Shown here: positions 17,649-25,691 of the stretch, piece by piece | Layout: each line of letters starts with the position of its first letter | How positions within the stretch are numbered: position 1 is the stretch's first letter | Origin: Kofleriaceae bacterium | Lineage (GTDB): Bacteria; Myxococcota_A; Polyangia; Haliangiales; Haliangiaceae | Length of the DNA stretch: 56,059 nucleotides | NCBI GenBank assembly: GCA_018058095.1 | Contig: JAGPCO010000038.1 | Coordinates: 1-56,059 of the forward strand | Direction of reading: 5' to 3' | The notes under the pieces: model-generated | Databases searched by the model: none | Seen by the model: only the letters and a program-made list of their open reading frames with translations | Told to the model about the DNA's origin: nothing | Program-made: the position numbers and the translations under genes

Positions 17649-18617
17649 TCAGACCCGGGCCCGGGCGCGCAGGCCGCGCGACAGGCGGTAGGAGATGAGG
17701 TTGATCACCAGGGTGATGACGAACAGCAAGAGGCCGACCGCGAAGATGCTCTTGAACACGATCGAGCCGGTCTCGACGTCGCCCTTGGCCATGCGGACGA
17801 TGAAGCCGGTCATGGTCTCGGTCTGGTCGCGCGGGTCGACCGTCAGCTTGTTGGCCTGGCCGGCGGCGATGGCGACGATCATCGTCTCGCCGACCGCGCG
17901 CGAGATGGCCAGGGTGATGGCGGCGGCGATGCCGGACCACGCCGACGGGACGATGACCCGGGCGATGGCCGACAGCTTGCCGGCGCCCAGGCCCGACGCC
18001 GCCTCGCGCAGGCTGTCGGGCACCGCGTAGATGGCGTCCTCCGACAGCGACGAGATCATCGGGATGATCATGATGCCCATGACCAGCCCGGCCGACAGGG
18101 CGTTGAAGGTGCCCAGGCCTGGCAGCAGGCTCTGCAGCAGCGGCGTGACCACGGTCAGCGCGAAGAAGCCGTAGACGATGGTCGGGATGCCGGCCAGCAG
18201 CTCGAGCGCCGGCTTGAGCATGCGGCGGGTCCGCGGCGCGGCGTACTCGGACAGGTAGATCGCCGCCATCAGCCCGAACGGCACCGCGACCGAGATGGCG
18301 ATGGCCGAGGTCAAGAGGGTCCCGACCACCAGCGGCCACACGCCGAAGTGGCGGGCGTCGGCGAAGCTCGGGGTCCAGGTCGTGTCGCCGAGGAAGTCGG
18401 TCAGCGACACCACGGCGAAGAAGTCGACCGCCTCCCACGACAGCACGATCATGATGCCGACGGTGACGAGGATGGAGAACACCCCACACGCGGTCAGGCC
18501 GAGCTCGATCGCGTGTTCACCCAGCGTGGCCGAGCGGGCGCGATGCCACGCCGAGGCGGCCGCGGCCGGCTCGGCCGCGGCGGGCGCGATGGGCGTGTCG
18601 GCCGTGGCCATGGCCAT
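17649..18617 (-). CDS. pstC: Phosphate ABC transporter permease PstC
   Basis: 322 residues. After an Ala/Pro-rich start the membrane helices begin near residue 33. Typical PstC segments are [28 protein letters not shown], the loop [21 protein letters not shown], and [17 protein letters not shown]. It forms the inner-membrane channel with PstA. The ATG at 18617 is 3 bp after the pstS stop; an ATG at 18611 is also possible. Confidence 0.95.
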   Translation of the reverse strand: MAMATADTPIAPAAAEPAAAASAWHRARSATLGEHAIELGLTACGVFSILVTVGIMIVLSWEAVDFFAVVSLTDFLGDTTWTPSFADARHFGVWPLVVGTLLTSAIAISVAVPFGLMAAIYLSEYAAPRTRRMLKPALELLAGIPTIVYGFFALTVVTPLLQSLLPGLGTFNALSAGLVMGIMIIPMISSLSEDAIYAVPDSLREAASGLGAGKLSAIARVIVPSAWSGIAAAITLAISRAVGETMIVAIAAGQANKLTVDPRDQTETMTGFIVRMAKGDVETGSIVFKSIFAVGLLLFVITLVINLISYRLSRGLRARARV

Positions 18618-18620
18618 ACT

Positions 18621-19703
18621 CTACTTGGCCTCGTCCGCCAGCAGCTTCTCGATGGTCACGCCGATCTGCGAGCCCTTGCCAGCGAAGACCGAGCCGGGCT
18701 TCTTGGCGGCCAGCCGGGCCTTGGCCAGGTCGTACGCCTTGGCCGGGAGCGCGATGTAGCCGACCTCGGCCGACAGCGCGGCGGCGTGGTCGAGGTAGAA
18801 CTGGGCGAAGTTCGCCACGCTGGCGCGCTCGAGCGCCTTGGTGCTGACGTACACGAAGAGCGGGCGGGCCAGCGGCTGGTAGGTGCCGTCGGCCACGGTG
18901 ACCTCGCTCGGGGCGATGGGGCCCGCGCCGTTGTCGGCCACGCCGTCGTCGATCGGCACCAGCTTGAGCTTGTCGGCGTTCTCCTTGTAGTAGGCGTAGC
19001 CGAAGAAGCCGAGCGCGCCGCCCTCGCCGGCCACGCCGGTGACCAGGATGTTGTCATCCTCGTTGGAGGTGTAGTCGCCGCGGCTGGAGTGCTCCTTGCC
19101 GACGATGGCCTGGGTGAAGTAGTCGTACGTGCCGGAGTCGGTGCCGGCGCCGAACAGGGTCAGCTTCTTGTCGGGGAAGCCGGGCCGCACCTGCGACCAG
19201 TTGTTGATCTTCGAGTCGGGCTCCCACATCGCCTTGAGCTCGGCCACGGTCAGGTGGTCGACCCAGGTCGCCTCCTTGTTGACCACCACGGCCAGGCCGT
19301 CGTAGGCGACCGGCAGCTCGACGTAGCTGAGGCCGGCCTTGGTGCAGGCCTCCTCCTCGCTCGGCTTGATCGGGCGCGACGCGCCGGCGACGTCGAGCTC
19401 GCCCCGGCAGAACTTCTGCAGGCCGCCGCCGGTGCCGGACATGGCGACCGTGGCCGCACCCTTGCCGGCCTTGTCGAAGTCCTCGGCCACCGCCTGGGAG
19501 ATGAGGAACACGGTCGACGACCCGTCGATCTTGACGGTGCCGCCGCCGGTCGCCGGCGCGGCGCTGCCCGGGGTGGCGCCCGAGCCCTCGACCACGGCGG
19601 CGGATCCACCGCCGGCCTGGTCCTTCTTCTTGGAGCAGCCGAGGCCGCTCGAGCTGGTGACGACGAGGAGGAGTCCGAGCAGCTGGCGGTTGGTGAGCTT
19701 CAC
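18621..19703 (-). CDS. pstS: Phosphate-binding lipoprotein PstS
   Basis: 360 residues starting at GTG 19703. The signal peptide ends in lipobox SGLGCSKKK, followed by a Gly/Ser/Ala linker. Phosphate-site segments are visible: [23 protein letters not shown] and [12 protein letters not shown]. It delivers periplasmic phosphate to PstCA. An 88-bp gap separates it from phoR and contains a Pho-box-like repeat at 19726-19743, so pstSCAB probably has its own PhoB-dependent promoter. Confidence 0.93.
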   Translation of the reverse strand: MKLTNRQLLGLLLVVTSSSGLGCSKKKDQAGGGSAAVVEGSGATPGSAAPATGGGTVKIDGSSTVFLISQAVAEDFDKAGKGAATVAMSGTGGGLQKFCRGELDVAGASRPIKPSEEEACTKAGLSYVELPVAYDGLAVVVNKEATWVDHLTVAELKAMWEPDSKINNWSQVRPGFPDKKLTLFGAGTDSGTYDYFTQAIVGKEHSSRGDYTSNEDDNILVTGVAGEGGALGFFGYAYYKENADKLKLVPIDDGVADNGAGPIAPSEVTVADGTYQPLARPLFVYVSTKALERASVANFAQFYLDHAAALSAEVGYIALPAKAYDLAKARLAAKKPGSVFAGKGSQIGVTIEKLLADEAK

Positions 19704-19725
19704 GTCGCCACCGTAGTGGGCCTTT

Positions 19726-19743
19726 GTGACGGCAATGTCACAG
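19726..19743 (-). promoter_or_regulatory. Candidate Pho box upstream of pstS
   Basis: Read on the minus strand it is CTGTGAC, 4 nt, CCGTCAC: two half sites at 11-bp spacing, as in known PhoB sites (CTGTCAT repeats). The second half site is identical to those upstream of phoB and the porin. It ends 23 bp before the pstS start codon. Confidence 0.6.
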
Positions 19744-19791
19744 AGGTGAGACGTGTCTGCGGCCGGCGGCCGGGCCGAGAATCCCTTCGGA

Positions 19792-21144
19792 TCACACCTG
19801 GTTGGCGGCGGGGATCGGAGGCGACAGGGGCAGGGTGACGACGAAGGTGGTGCCCGCGGGCTCGCGCGCCGCCACCTCGACCACCCCGCCCATGCTCTCG
19901 CCCAGGTGCTTGACGATGGCCAGGCCGAGCCCGGTCCCGCCCAGGTCGCGCGAGCGGCCGGCGTCGACGCGGTAGAAGCGCTCGAAGATCCGCTCGCGGT
20001 GGCGCGGCGCGATGCCCGGGCCGTCATCGGACACCTCGAGCCGGACCCCGCCGGGGCCGGGCCCCGACCGGACCCAGACGTTGCCGCCTCGCGGCGTGTA
20101 CTTGACGGCGTTGTCGACCAGGTTGACGACGATCTGATCGAGCGCACGGGCGTCGCCCAGGGCCGACAGTGCCGGGTCGAGCTCGCGGTGGATGGTGATG
20201 CCCTTGTCGACCGCGCGCGGCAGCACGGTCTCGATCGCCGCCTCGGCCACCTGGGCCACCGGGATCGGGCTGGCGTCGAGGCGGTACTGGCCGGCGTCGA
20301 GGCGTGACAGGTCGAGCAGGTCGGTCAGGATCCGCGCCAGCCGCTCGGCGTTGCGGTGCAGGCCGTCGACCAGGGTCGTGCGCATGCTCTGGTCCAGCCC
20401 GGCCGCGCCCTGCAGGGTCTCGGCGTTGGCGCGGATGATGCTGACCGGCGTGCGCAGCTCGTGCGAGACGTTGGCGACGAAGTCGCGCCGCACCGTCTCG
20501 AGCCGGCGCAACACGGTCACGTCGTCGAGCAGCAGGATGAGCCGGTCGCCGTGCCGGACCGCGCGCAGCGCGACCCGGGCGCCCGACGGCAAGGCCAGCT
20601 CGCGCGGCTCGCGGCTCGGGGCCCGCACCAGGTCGATGACGCCGGGCACACGGACCACGTCGAGGATGGGCAGGCCGATCGGCGCCGCCGCCAGCCCGAG
20701 CAGGCTGCGCGCGGCGTCGTTGACGATGACCACCTGGTGGGCGGCGTCGATGGCGATCACGCCGACCGCGGTCTCGGCCAGCAGCACGGCCAGCATGTCG
20801 CGCTCGTCGGACACCGCGCTCCGGCTGCGCCGCACGTCGGCGGCCAGGAAGTCGAGCCAGGCGCCGAGCTCGTCGTCGCCGTCGGGGCTGCCGCCAGGGC
20901 GGCTGGCCACCTCGGTCGCGCCGCCGCGGACGATGGCGCGGGCGCGCTCGGCGAACCGCCCGGCCGCCCGCCCGACCAGGGCCAGGGTGGTCGCGGTCGC
21001 CGCCACCGCCACCGCGGCGGCGATGACGACGACGCCGAGCGCGTTGCCGAGCGAGCCGAGGCCGATGGCCGCGCCGAGCCCGGCGGCGACCAGCGCCAGG
21101 CCGAAGCTGGTGGCGAGCAGGGGGGTGCGCAGGCCGCGAAGCAC
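19792..21144 (-). CDS. phoR: Phosphate-sensing histidine kinase PhoR
   Basis: 450 residues. Two membrane helices lie within residues 10-60. A HAMP-like stretch and a PAS domain ([20 protein letters not shown]) follow. The dimerisation motif [16 protein letters not shown] carries the phosphorylated His. The ATPase domain has [22 protein letters not shown] and [14 protein letters not shown]. It sits between phoB (upstream) and pstS (downstream), as expected for the kinase that activates PhoB when phosphate is low. The 140-bp gap to phoB holds a duplicated hairpin at 21157-21278. Confidence 0.92.
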   Translation of the reverse strand: MLRGLRTPLLATSFGLALVAAGLGAAIGLGSLGNALGVVVIAAAVAVAATATTLALVGRAAGRFAERARAIVRGGATEVASRPGGSPDGDDELGAWLDFLAADVRRSRSAVSDERDMLAVLLAETAVGVIAIDAAHQVVIVNDAARSLLGLAAAPIGLPILDVVRVPGVIDLVRAPSREPRELALPSGARVALRAVRHGDRLILLLDDVTVLRRLETVRRDFVANVSHELRTPVSIIRANAETLQGAAGLDQSMRTTLVDGLHRNAERLARILTDLLDLSRLDAGQYRLDASPIPVAQVAEAAIETVLPRAVDKGITIHRELDPALSALGDARALDQIVVNLVDNAVKYTPRGGNVWVRSGPGPGGVRLEVSDDGPGIAPRHRERIFERFYRVDAGRSRDLGGTGLGLAIVKHLGESMGGVVEVAAREPAGTTFVVTLPLSPPIPAANQV

Positions 21145-21156
21145 GCCCCGACCTTA

Positions 21157-21278
21157 GGGCCCGCGACGGGGCAACTCAATCGTTCTCGCGGTCCGATCGA
21201 CGTGCCCCGTCGCGGGGCCTCGGGCCCGCGACGGGGCAACTCAATCGTTCTCGCGGTCCGATCGACGTGCCCCGTCGC
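21157..21278. repeat. Tandem duplicated 57-bp hairpin between phoB and phoR
   Basis: Two identical 57-bp copies (21157-21213 and 21222-21278), period 65 bp. Each copy is itself an inverted repeat: GCGACGGGGCA at the left and TGCCCCGTCGC at the right, around about 34 nt containing AACTCAATCGTTCTCG. Each copy can form a strong hairpin in the phoB-phoR transcript. It could attenuate transcription or stabilise phoB mRNA; this is inference. Confidence 0.85.
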
Positions 21279-21284
21279 CGGCCC

Positions 21285-21992
21285 TTACCCCGCCGCGATC
21301 TCGTCCGGTTGATCGCGGAAGCGGTAGCCGACGCCGCGCAGGGTCTCGATGTAGGCGCCGGCCTCGCCCAGCTTCTCGCGCAGGCGCTTGACGTGGGTGT
21401 CGACCGTGCGGGTGGTGACGTCGGCCTCGATGCCCCACACCTCCGACAGCAACGCCTCGCGGGTCTGGACCCGCCCGCGCCGGGTCAGGAACGCGGTGAG
21501 GAGCCGGAACTCGAGGGCGGTCAGGGTGATCTCCTCGTCGTCGAGCCAGGCCCGGTGCGCCTCGCGGTCGACCCGCAGGCGTCCGAACCGGAGCAGCTCG
21601 GGATCGGCCTCGGCGCGTTGCGACCGCCGCAGCAGGGCCCGCACCCGCAGCATCAGCTCGCGCACCGAGAACGGCTTGACGATGTAGTCGTCGGCGCCGA
21701 CCTCGAACCCGACCACGCGATCGATCTCGGCCCCCTTGGCGGTGCACATCACGATCGGCACCTCGCGCGTGCGCTCCTGCTCGCGCAGGCGGCGGCACAC
21801 CTCGGTGCCCGACAGGTCGGGCAGCATCAGGTCGAGGATGATGGCGTCAGGCACCGGCTCGGCCAGCGCCTGGTCGAGCCCGCCCTGGCCGGTGTGGGCG
21901 ACCCGGACCTGGTAGCCCTCGCCACGCAGGTTGAACTCGATCGTCGTGGCCAGGTCGACCTCGTCTTCGATGACCAGGACCAATCCAGGCAT
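21285..21992 (-). CDS. phoB: Phosphate response regulator PhoB
   Basis: 235 residues, normal OmpR/PhoB length. The receiver has acidic residues in VIEDE, phospho-acceptor Asp54 in IILDLMLPD, a conserved Thr in MCTAKG and Lys in IVKPFSVREL. The C-terminal winged helix contains LTALEFRLLTAFLTRRGRV, the recognition region TRTVDTHVKRLREKLG and GVGYRF. It binds Pho boxes; three candidates are present here, one of them in its own upstream region, suggesting autoregulation. Confidence 0.93.
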   Translation of the reverse strand: MPGLVLVIEDEVDLATTIEFNLRGEGYQVRVAHTGQGGLDQALAEPVPDAIILDLMLPDLSGTEVCRRLREQERTREVPIVMCTAKGAEIDRVVGFEVGADDYIVKPFSVRELMLRVRALLRRSQRAEADPELLRFGRLRVDREAHRAWLDDEEITLTALEFRLLTAFLTRRGRVQTREALLSEVWGIEADVTTRTVDTHVKRLREKLGEAGAYIETLRGVGYRFRDQPDEIAAG

Positions 21993-22015
21993 GTGACAGG
22001 CGTAGCACGGGCTCG

Positions 22016-22044
22016 GTGACGGCGGCGTGACGGCCTCGTGAACG
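22016..22044 (-). promoter_or_regulatory. Candidate triple Pho box upstream of phoB
   Basis: On the minus strand there are three half sites, CGTTCAC, CCGTCAC and CCGTCAC, each starting 11 bp after the previous one. This is the spacing used by PhoB dimers. The last half site ends 23 bp upstream of the phoB start codon at 21992. Confidence 0.6.
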
Positions 22045-22051
22045 TTCGAGC

Positions 22052-22094
22052 CGGGCGCGCCGCGATCGGGCGCGCCGCGATCGGGCGCGCCGCG
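22052..22094. repeat. 15-bp tandem repeat, about 2.9 copies
   Basis: Unit CGGGCGCGCCGCGAT at 22052, 22067 and 22082 (last copy truncated), lying between the porin stop and the phoB Pho box. A related stretch occurs near 53149. No function is evident; the self-complementary GGGCGCGCC core could fold. Confidence 0.8.
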
Positions 22095-22101
22095 TGACCG
22101 A

Positions 22102-23403
22102 TCAGAACGCGATCTGGCCCTGGACCTGGAGGCGGAGATCGTCGGACAGCTTGGCCTCGCCGTTCTTGCGCGCGCCGACGTCGACCTGGATCTTGCCGTC
22201 GTGGCCGCGGCTGGAGTACAGGCTGTAGCCGCCGAGGATCTCGTGGACGGGGTCGGCGTCGTTGTCGCCGATGCCGGCCACCACCGCGTAGCGCAGGCCG
22301 ACGCCGTGCTTGCCGCCGGTGACGTAGTTGGCCTGCAGGTGGGCGCCGAACAGTGAGGCGGCCTGGTCCGACGCGAAGCCGGTCCCGGTCGACGCGAAGT
22401 ACACCGCGCCGGTGGTGGCGAAGCCCTGCGACTTGACGACGAAGTCGAGCTCGGCCTTGTGGCTGGCCGCGCTGTTGCGATCGCCGTCGAACTCGAGCGC
22501 GATCGACGAGGCGATGCCGACGCGGGTCGCGCCACCCTCGAGATCGGCCTCGCTGTAGCCCTTGAGCTTGCCGTGGTTGATGCCGACGCGGCCGACCAGG
22601 ACCGGCTTCCAGGTCGCGACCGCGTTGCTGAGGGTGCCCGACACCTCACCCTCGCCGGTCATCGGGTCGACCGTGACGTCGCCGCTGACGGCGGGGCGGT
22701 CGGTGCCGCCGTTGAACAGGCCGACCGTCCACTCGATCGGCACCGACTTCTCGTAGTCGTTGCGGAGGGCGATGCCGATGTCGCGGCCGGCGCCGAACGC
22801 GCGGTCGGTGATGCCTCGCTCGACCAGCTCGAGCTTGCCGCTCGAGGTGATCTGCTGGCGCGAGAACGGCCGCTTGTACTGCCCGGCCCGCAGCCACACC
22901 GCCGGCGCCAGCTTGAGGTCGATCATGAAGTCCTTGAGGTGGACCAGGCCGCGGCCGAACTCGGTCTGGGTCTTGAACGTCAGCTTGTCGCTGCCGAGCT
23001 GACCCTCGGCGCCGAGGCGGGCCCGGTGGATCTCGAACGCGCCGCTGTTGACCCGAGAGGCACCCGGGGTCGAGGTCCCGCCGAAGTAGGCCTGGACCCG
23101 CCCGGTCAGGCGCAGCTGGTAGGCCTCGTCCTCGGACGCGAGGACGAAGCCGCCGAACTTCTTGGCCTCGGGCGCGGCCGGGGCCGGCTCGCCATCGCTG
23201 ACGTCCGAGCGCGGCGGCGGCGGCGCGGGTGCGGCGGTGGTTACGGCGGGCTCCTCGGCGGGCATGGCGGCGGCCTCGCCGCCGTCGTCGGGATCGGCCG
23301 GCGGGGCTGGCTGGGCCTGGGCCGGGCGGAGGTCGGCCGCGAGGGTGGCGGCGGCCAGGGACAGACACGAGATGGTCGCGACGATGTGGCGGCGGTGGTT
23401 CAT
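22102..23403 (-). CDS. Phosphate-selective porin (OprO/OprP type)
   Basis: 433 residues with a signal peptide ending near AQA. A Pro/Ala-rich linker of about 70 residues precedes the barrel. Barrel features are YQLRLTGRVQAYFGG, FEIHRARLGAEGQLG, FDPS-free alternating strands and the segment WLRAGQYKRPFSRQQITSSGKLELVERG, which is characteristic of Porin_O_P proteins. It ends with Phe after QVQGQIAF, the usual outer-membrane assembly signal. It probably forms an outer-membrane pore for phosphate or polyphosphate, feeding PstS. It is the first gene of the phosphate cluster and has its own Pho-box-like repeat upstream. The ATG at 23403 follows GAGAG. Confidence 0.85.
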   Translation of the reverse strand: MNHRRHIVATISCLSLAAATLAADLRPAQAQPAPPADPDDGGEAAAMPAEEPAVTTAAPAPPPPRSDVSDGEPAPAAPEAKKFGGFVLASEDEAYQLRLTGRVQAYFGGTSTPGASRVNSGAFEIHRARLGAEGQLGSDKLTFKTQTEFGRGLVHLKDFMIDLKLAPAVWLRAGQYKRPFSRQQITSSGKLELVERGITDRAFGAGRDIGIALRNDYEKSVPIEWTVGLFNGGTDRPAVSGDVTVDPMTGEGEVSGTLSNAVATWKPVLVGRVGINHGKLKGYSEADLEGGATRVGIASSIALEFDGDRNSAASHKAELDFVVKSQGFATTGAVYFASTGTGFASDQAASLFGAHLQANYVTGGKHGVGLRYAVVAGIGDNDADPVHEILGGYSLYSSRGHDGKIQVDVGARKNGEAKLSDDLRLQVQGQIAF

Positions 23404-23428
23404 GGCGATGGCACTCTCACGCGGGTAG

Positions 23429-23446
23429 GTGACGGGCGTGCGACAG
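23429..23446 (-). promoter_or_regulatory. Candidate Pho box upstream of the porin
   Basis: Minus-strand reading CTGTCGC, 4 nt, CCGTCAC, giving 11-bp spacing. It shares the CCGTCAC half site with the pstS and phoB regions and ends 25 bp before the porin start. Confidence 0.6.
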
Positions 23447-23519
23447 CACGGATACGACCCTACGACAATTCGCGAATCGGCTTTGCGGTGGCACGCCGGG
23501 ATCGCGTACAACGCCGCGG

Positions 23520-23828
23520 GTGAGCGCCCCCCAGACCATCTTGACCGGCAAGCAGCGCCGGCACCTGCGCGCCCTTGGCCACGCGCTGCGCCCGGTGGCG
23601 CAGGTCGGCAAGGACGGGCTCAGCGAGGCCCTGGTCGCCGCGGTCGAGCAGGCGCTGCTCGATCACGAGCTGATCAAGGTCAAGCTGCTCGACACCTGCG
23701 CGCTCGACCGCCACGAGGCGGCCGACGCCCTGGCCGCTGGCACCGGCGGCGCGGTGGCCCAGGTGCTCGGCCTCACCATCCTGCTGTACCGGGCCCACCC
23801 CGAGCGCCCGACGATCACCCTGCCGTAG
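23520..23828 (+). CDS. yhbY: YhbY family CRM-domain RNA-binding protein
   Basis: 102 residues starting at GTG, covering a complete CRM domain: LTGKQRRHLRALGHALRPVAQVGKDGLSEALVAAVEQAL, then HELIKVKLLDT and VVAQVLG-like LTILLYR. The loop GKDGLS corresponds to the GxxG RNA-contact loop. YhbY proteins associate with pre-50S ribosomal particles. It is divergent from the porin across 116 bp. Confidence 0.88.
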   Translation: MSAPQTILTGKQRRHLRALGHALRPVAQVGKDGLSEALVAAVEQALLDHELIKVKLLDTCALDRHEAADALAAGTGGAVAQVLGLTILLYRAHPERPTITLP

Positions 23829-23996
23829 CGCGCACCTCACGCCCCATCGTGGGCTGCGACCATCGCGCTGCGGGCGGCTCGGCGCGTACGTCTGAGAGGT
23901 CCACGACCACGACGACGACCACGTCGATGTCAACGCCGAATTAGGGACACCCCCTGGGCCCCTACCCCCGCCGTACTCGATTCCCGAAAAAGGCGA

Positions 23997-24026
23997 CGCC
24001 CGCGAAGGAGGGGGACTCCGCGGGCG
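23997..24026. terminator. Possible terminator hairpin between convergent genes
   Basis: Inverted repeat CGCCCGCG (23997-24004) and CGCGGGCG (24019-24026) with a 14-nt loop, between the convergent yhbY and metalloprotease-like genes. No T-run follows, so factor-independent termination is uncertain. The rest of the 231-bp gap has short CGACCACGA-type repetition and no gene. Confidence 0.35.
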
Positions 24027-24059
24027 CCGCGCGTGCGGCGTGGTCGTGTCGGTCGTGGA

Positions 24060-25346
24060 TCAGCGGCGGCGGCGGATCAGCCCGATCAGCGCGAGGCCGA
24101 GCAGGCCGACCCCGGCCGGGTGGCCGCTGCTGCTGCAGCCGCCGGTGATGGTCTGCGGATCGCTCGAACCACCACCACCACCGGTGGGTGGGTCGATCGG
24201 ATCGGCCCCGGCCTGAACCTGGACGTTGATGGTGGTCGTGCTCTCCCCGGCCGCGTCGAAGGCGACGACCTGGACCTCGTGGTCGCCGTCGACCAGGCTG
24301 TCGGGCGCGTCGAACTGGTACGGCGCCGAGGTGTCGGTCGCGACCAGCGCGCCGTCGACGAACAGCTCGACCCGCACCACCGCGGTGTCGTCGTCGGCGT
24401 CGGCGTAGACGGTGAAGCCGGGCGGCACCACGTCGTCGTTGCCGGGCGAGGTGATGGCGATCGTCGGAGGCAGGTCGGTGCCGCCGCCGCCTCCGCCCGG
24501 CGCCAGGCCGAGCCGAGCGCCGAGCAGCCCGACCGAGTCCTGGTTGGCCCGGCAGGCCGGGAAGCCCTGGTTGACCAGGCCACACTGGCGCGGGGTGTCC
24601 TCGCCGCACTGCACGGCGCCGCTCTTGAAGCTGCGGTTGCCGTTGTAGGTGAGGTACGTCATCGGGTCCGACGCGTTGAGCACGTGGTCGAGGCCGACCG
24701 AGTGGGCGATCTCCTGGGCGGCGATCTCGCAGATCTCGCGGTAGTCGTTGCCGAGGTACTGCACGGCCGAGGTCGTGAAGGTGAAGACGATCGAGTCCTC
24801 GATGATGTTGCAGTCGGTGGTGAACGGCGACACCCCGAGCACGCCCTGCGGCGCGTCCGGGATGACGTCCTGCGCGGTGCCGCCGAACACCGCCTCGAGG
24901 TGGCGCACGCCGGCGGCCGGGGCCTGGTCCGACACGGTGACCGCGAACGGCGCGAACAGCTCCTGCACGCAGCCGACCACCTGCTGCCAGCCGGTGGCGC
25001 TGACATTCCAGGCCGGCACGCTGCTGGTCCCGTTGACCAGGGTCGAGCGGTTGTTGCCGGAGTTGTTGTTGCCCGGGGTGAGCGTGACGCCGTTCTTGTT
25101 GAGGTAGATGTAGCGGCTGGCCATCAGCGCGGTCGGCTGGCCATCGGGCGGGGCGACCGTGGTGCCCGGGTCGACCACCAGGGCCTGGCGCGCGGTGAGG
25201 TAGCCGCGTGGGTTCACGGTGATGTCGAGGCCGGCGACGGCCGGCGCCTGCTCCGGCCGCGGCGACGTCACCCGCGTCTCCGCCTGCGCCAGCGAGGGGA
25301 CGACGAGCGCGGTGGTGAGCGAGAGCTTGGTCAGCAACGTCGGCAT
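24060..25346 (-). CDS. Secreted metalloprotease-like protein with MYXO-CTERM tail
   Basis: 428 residues. A signal peptide ends near LAQA (residue 22). The protease-like domain has IAAQEIAHSVGLDHVLNASD followed by PMTY: this fits the metzincin motif HExxHxxGxxH except that the first ligand His is Gln211; Glu212, His215, Gly218 and His221 remain. An Ig-like domain follows (PPTIAITSPGNDDVVPPGF onward). The C-terminus has a Gly/Ser linker, GCSSSGHPAG, a short membrane helix and RRRR, the MYXO-CTERM sorting pattern, so the protein is probably anchored at the cell surface. The ATG at 25346 is used because GAGG lies just before it; GTG at 25352 is the alternative. Confidence 0.8.
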   Translation of the reverse strand: MPTLLTKLSLTTALVVPSLAQAETRVTSPRPEQAPAVAGLDITVNPRGYLTARQALVVDPGTTVAPPDGQPTALMASRYIYLNKNGVTLTPGNNNSGNNRSTLVNGTSSVPAWNVSATGWQQVVGCVQELFAPFAVTVSDQAPAAGVRHLEAVFGGTAQDVIPDAPQGVLGVSPFTTDCNIIEDSIVFTFTTSAVQYLGNDYREICEIAAQEIAHSVGLDHVLNASDPMTYLTYNGNRSFKSGAVQCGEDTPRQCGLVNQGFPACRANQDSVGLLGARLGLAPGGGGGGTDLPPTIAITSPGNDDVVPPGFTVYADADDDTAVVRVELFVDGALVATDTSAPYQFDAPDSLVDGDHEVQVVAFDAAGESTTTINVQVQAGADPIDPPTGGGGGSSDPQTITGGCSSSGHPAGVGLLGLALIGLIRRRR

Positions 25347-25691
25347 GTGCACCTCGTCGTGGGGAACCCGGTGAGCTTTAATCCACGGCCTGTGCCAACC
25401 CTGAACCCACCGAGATCCCCCGCAGATCGCCTACTTGGGTCCAGGGTGTCGCCTCCGGTCGGCAATCGGGTGGAGGGCGGGGGTGGGGGTGCGAGGCGGC
25501 TGGCCCCATGGCCAGACCAGTGGCCGCGCGCGCAGCTGTGGCTGGTTCCCCCCAAGCATCCTCCCGGTTCGACCGCTCGGGCCGGACATCAAGGCCCGGG
25601 TTCGATCGCCAGCCGGGGCGCCAAGATCGACGACCACGTTTGCCCTGGCCGTGGTTGCCACGGCCTTGGTTTCGTCCATAGTTGCGCGGCC
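25347..25691. other. 345-bp divergent intergenic region
   Basis: It separates the metalloprotease-like gene (-) from the efflux operon (+). No convincing gene is present; open frames here are antisense or low-complexity. Near the right end TTGCCA (25655-25660), 16 nt and CATAGT (25677-25682) resemble a sigma-70 promoter, but the predicted start of transcription would fall about 3 nt before the tolC-like ATG, implying a leaderless message or a different start. Confidence 0.5.

Noticed and set aside
19725-19742. TGTGAC-N6-GTCACA palindrome, like a CRP site
   Set aside because: The spacing of the TGTGA/TCACA cores is 8, not 6, and the same bases fit an 11-bp direct repeat shared with two other phosphate promoters, so a Pho box is the better reading.
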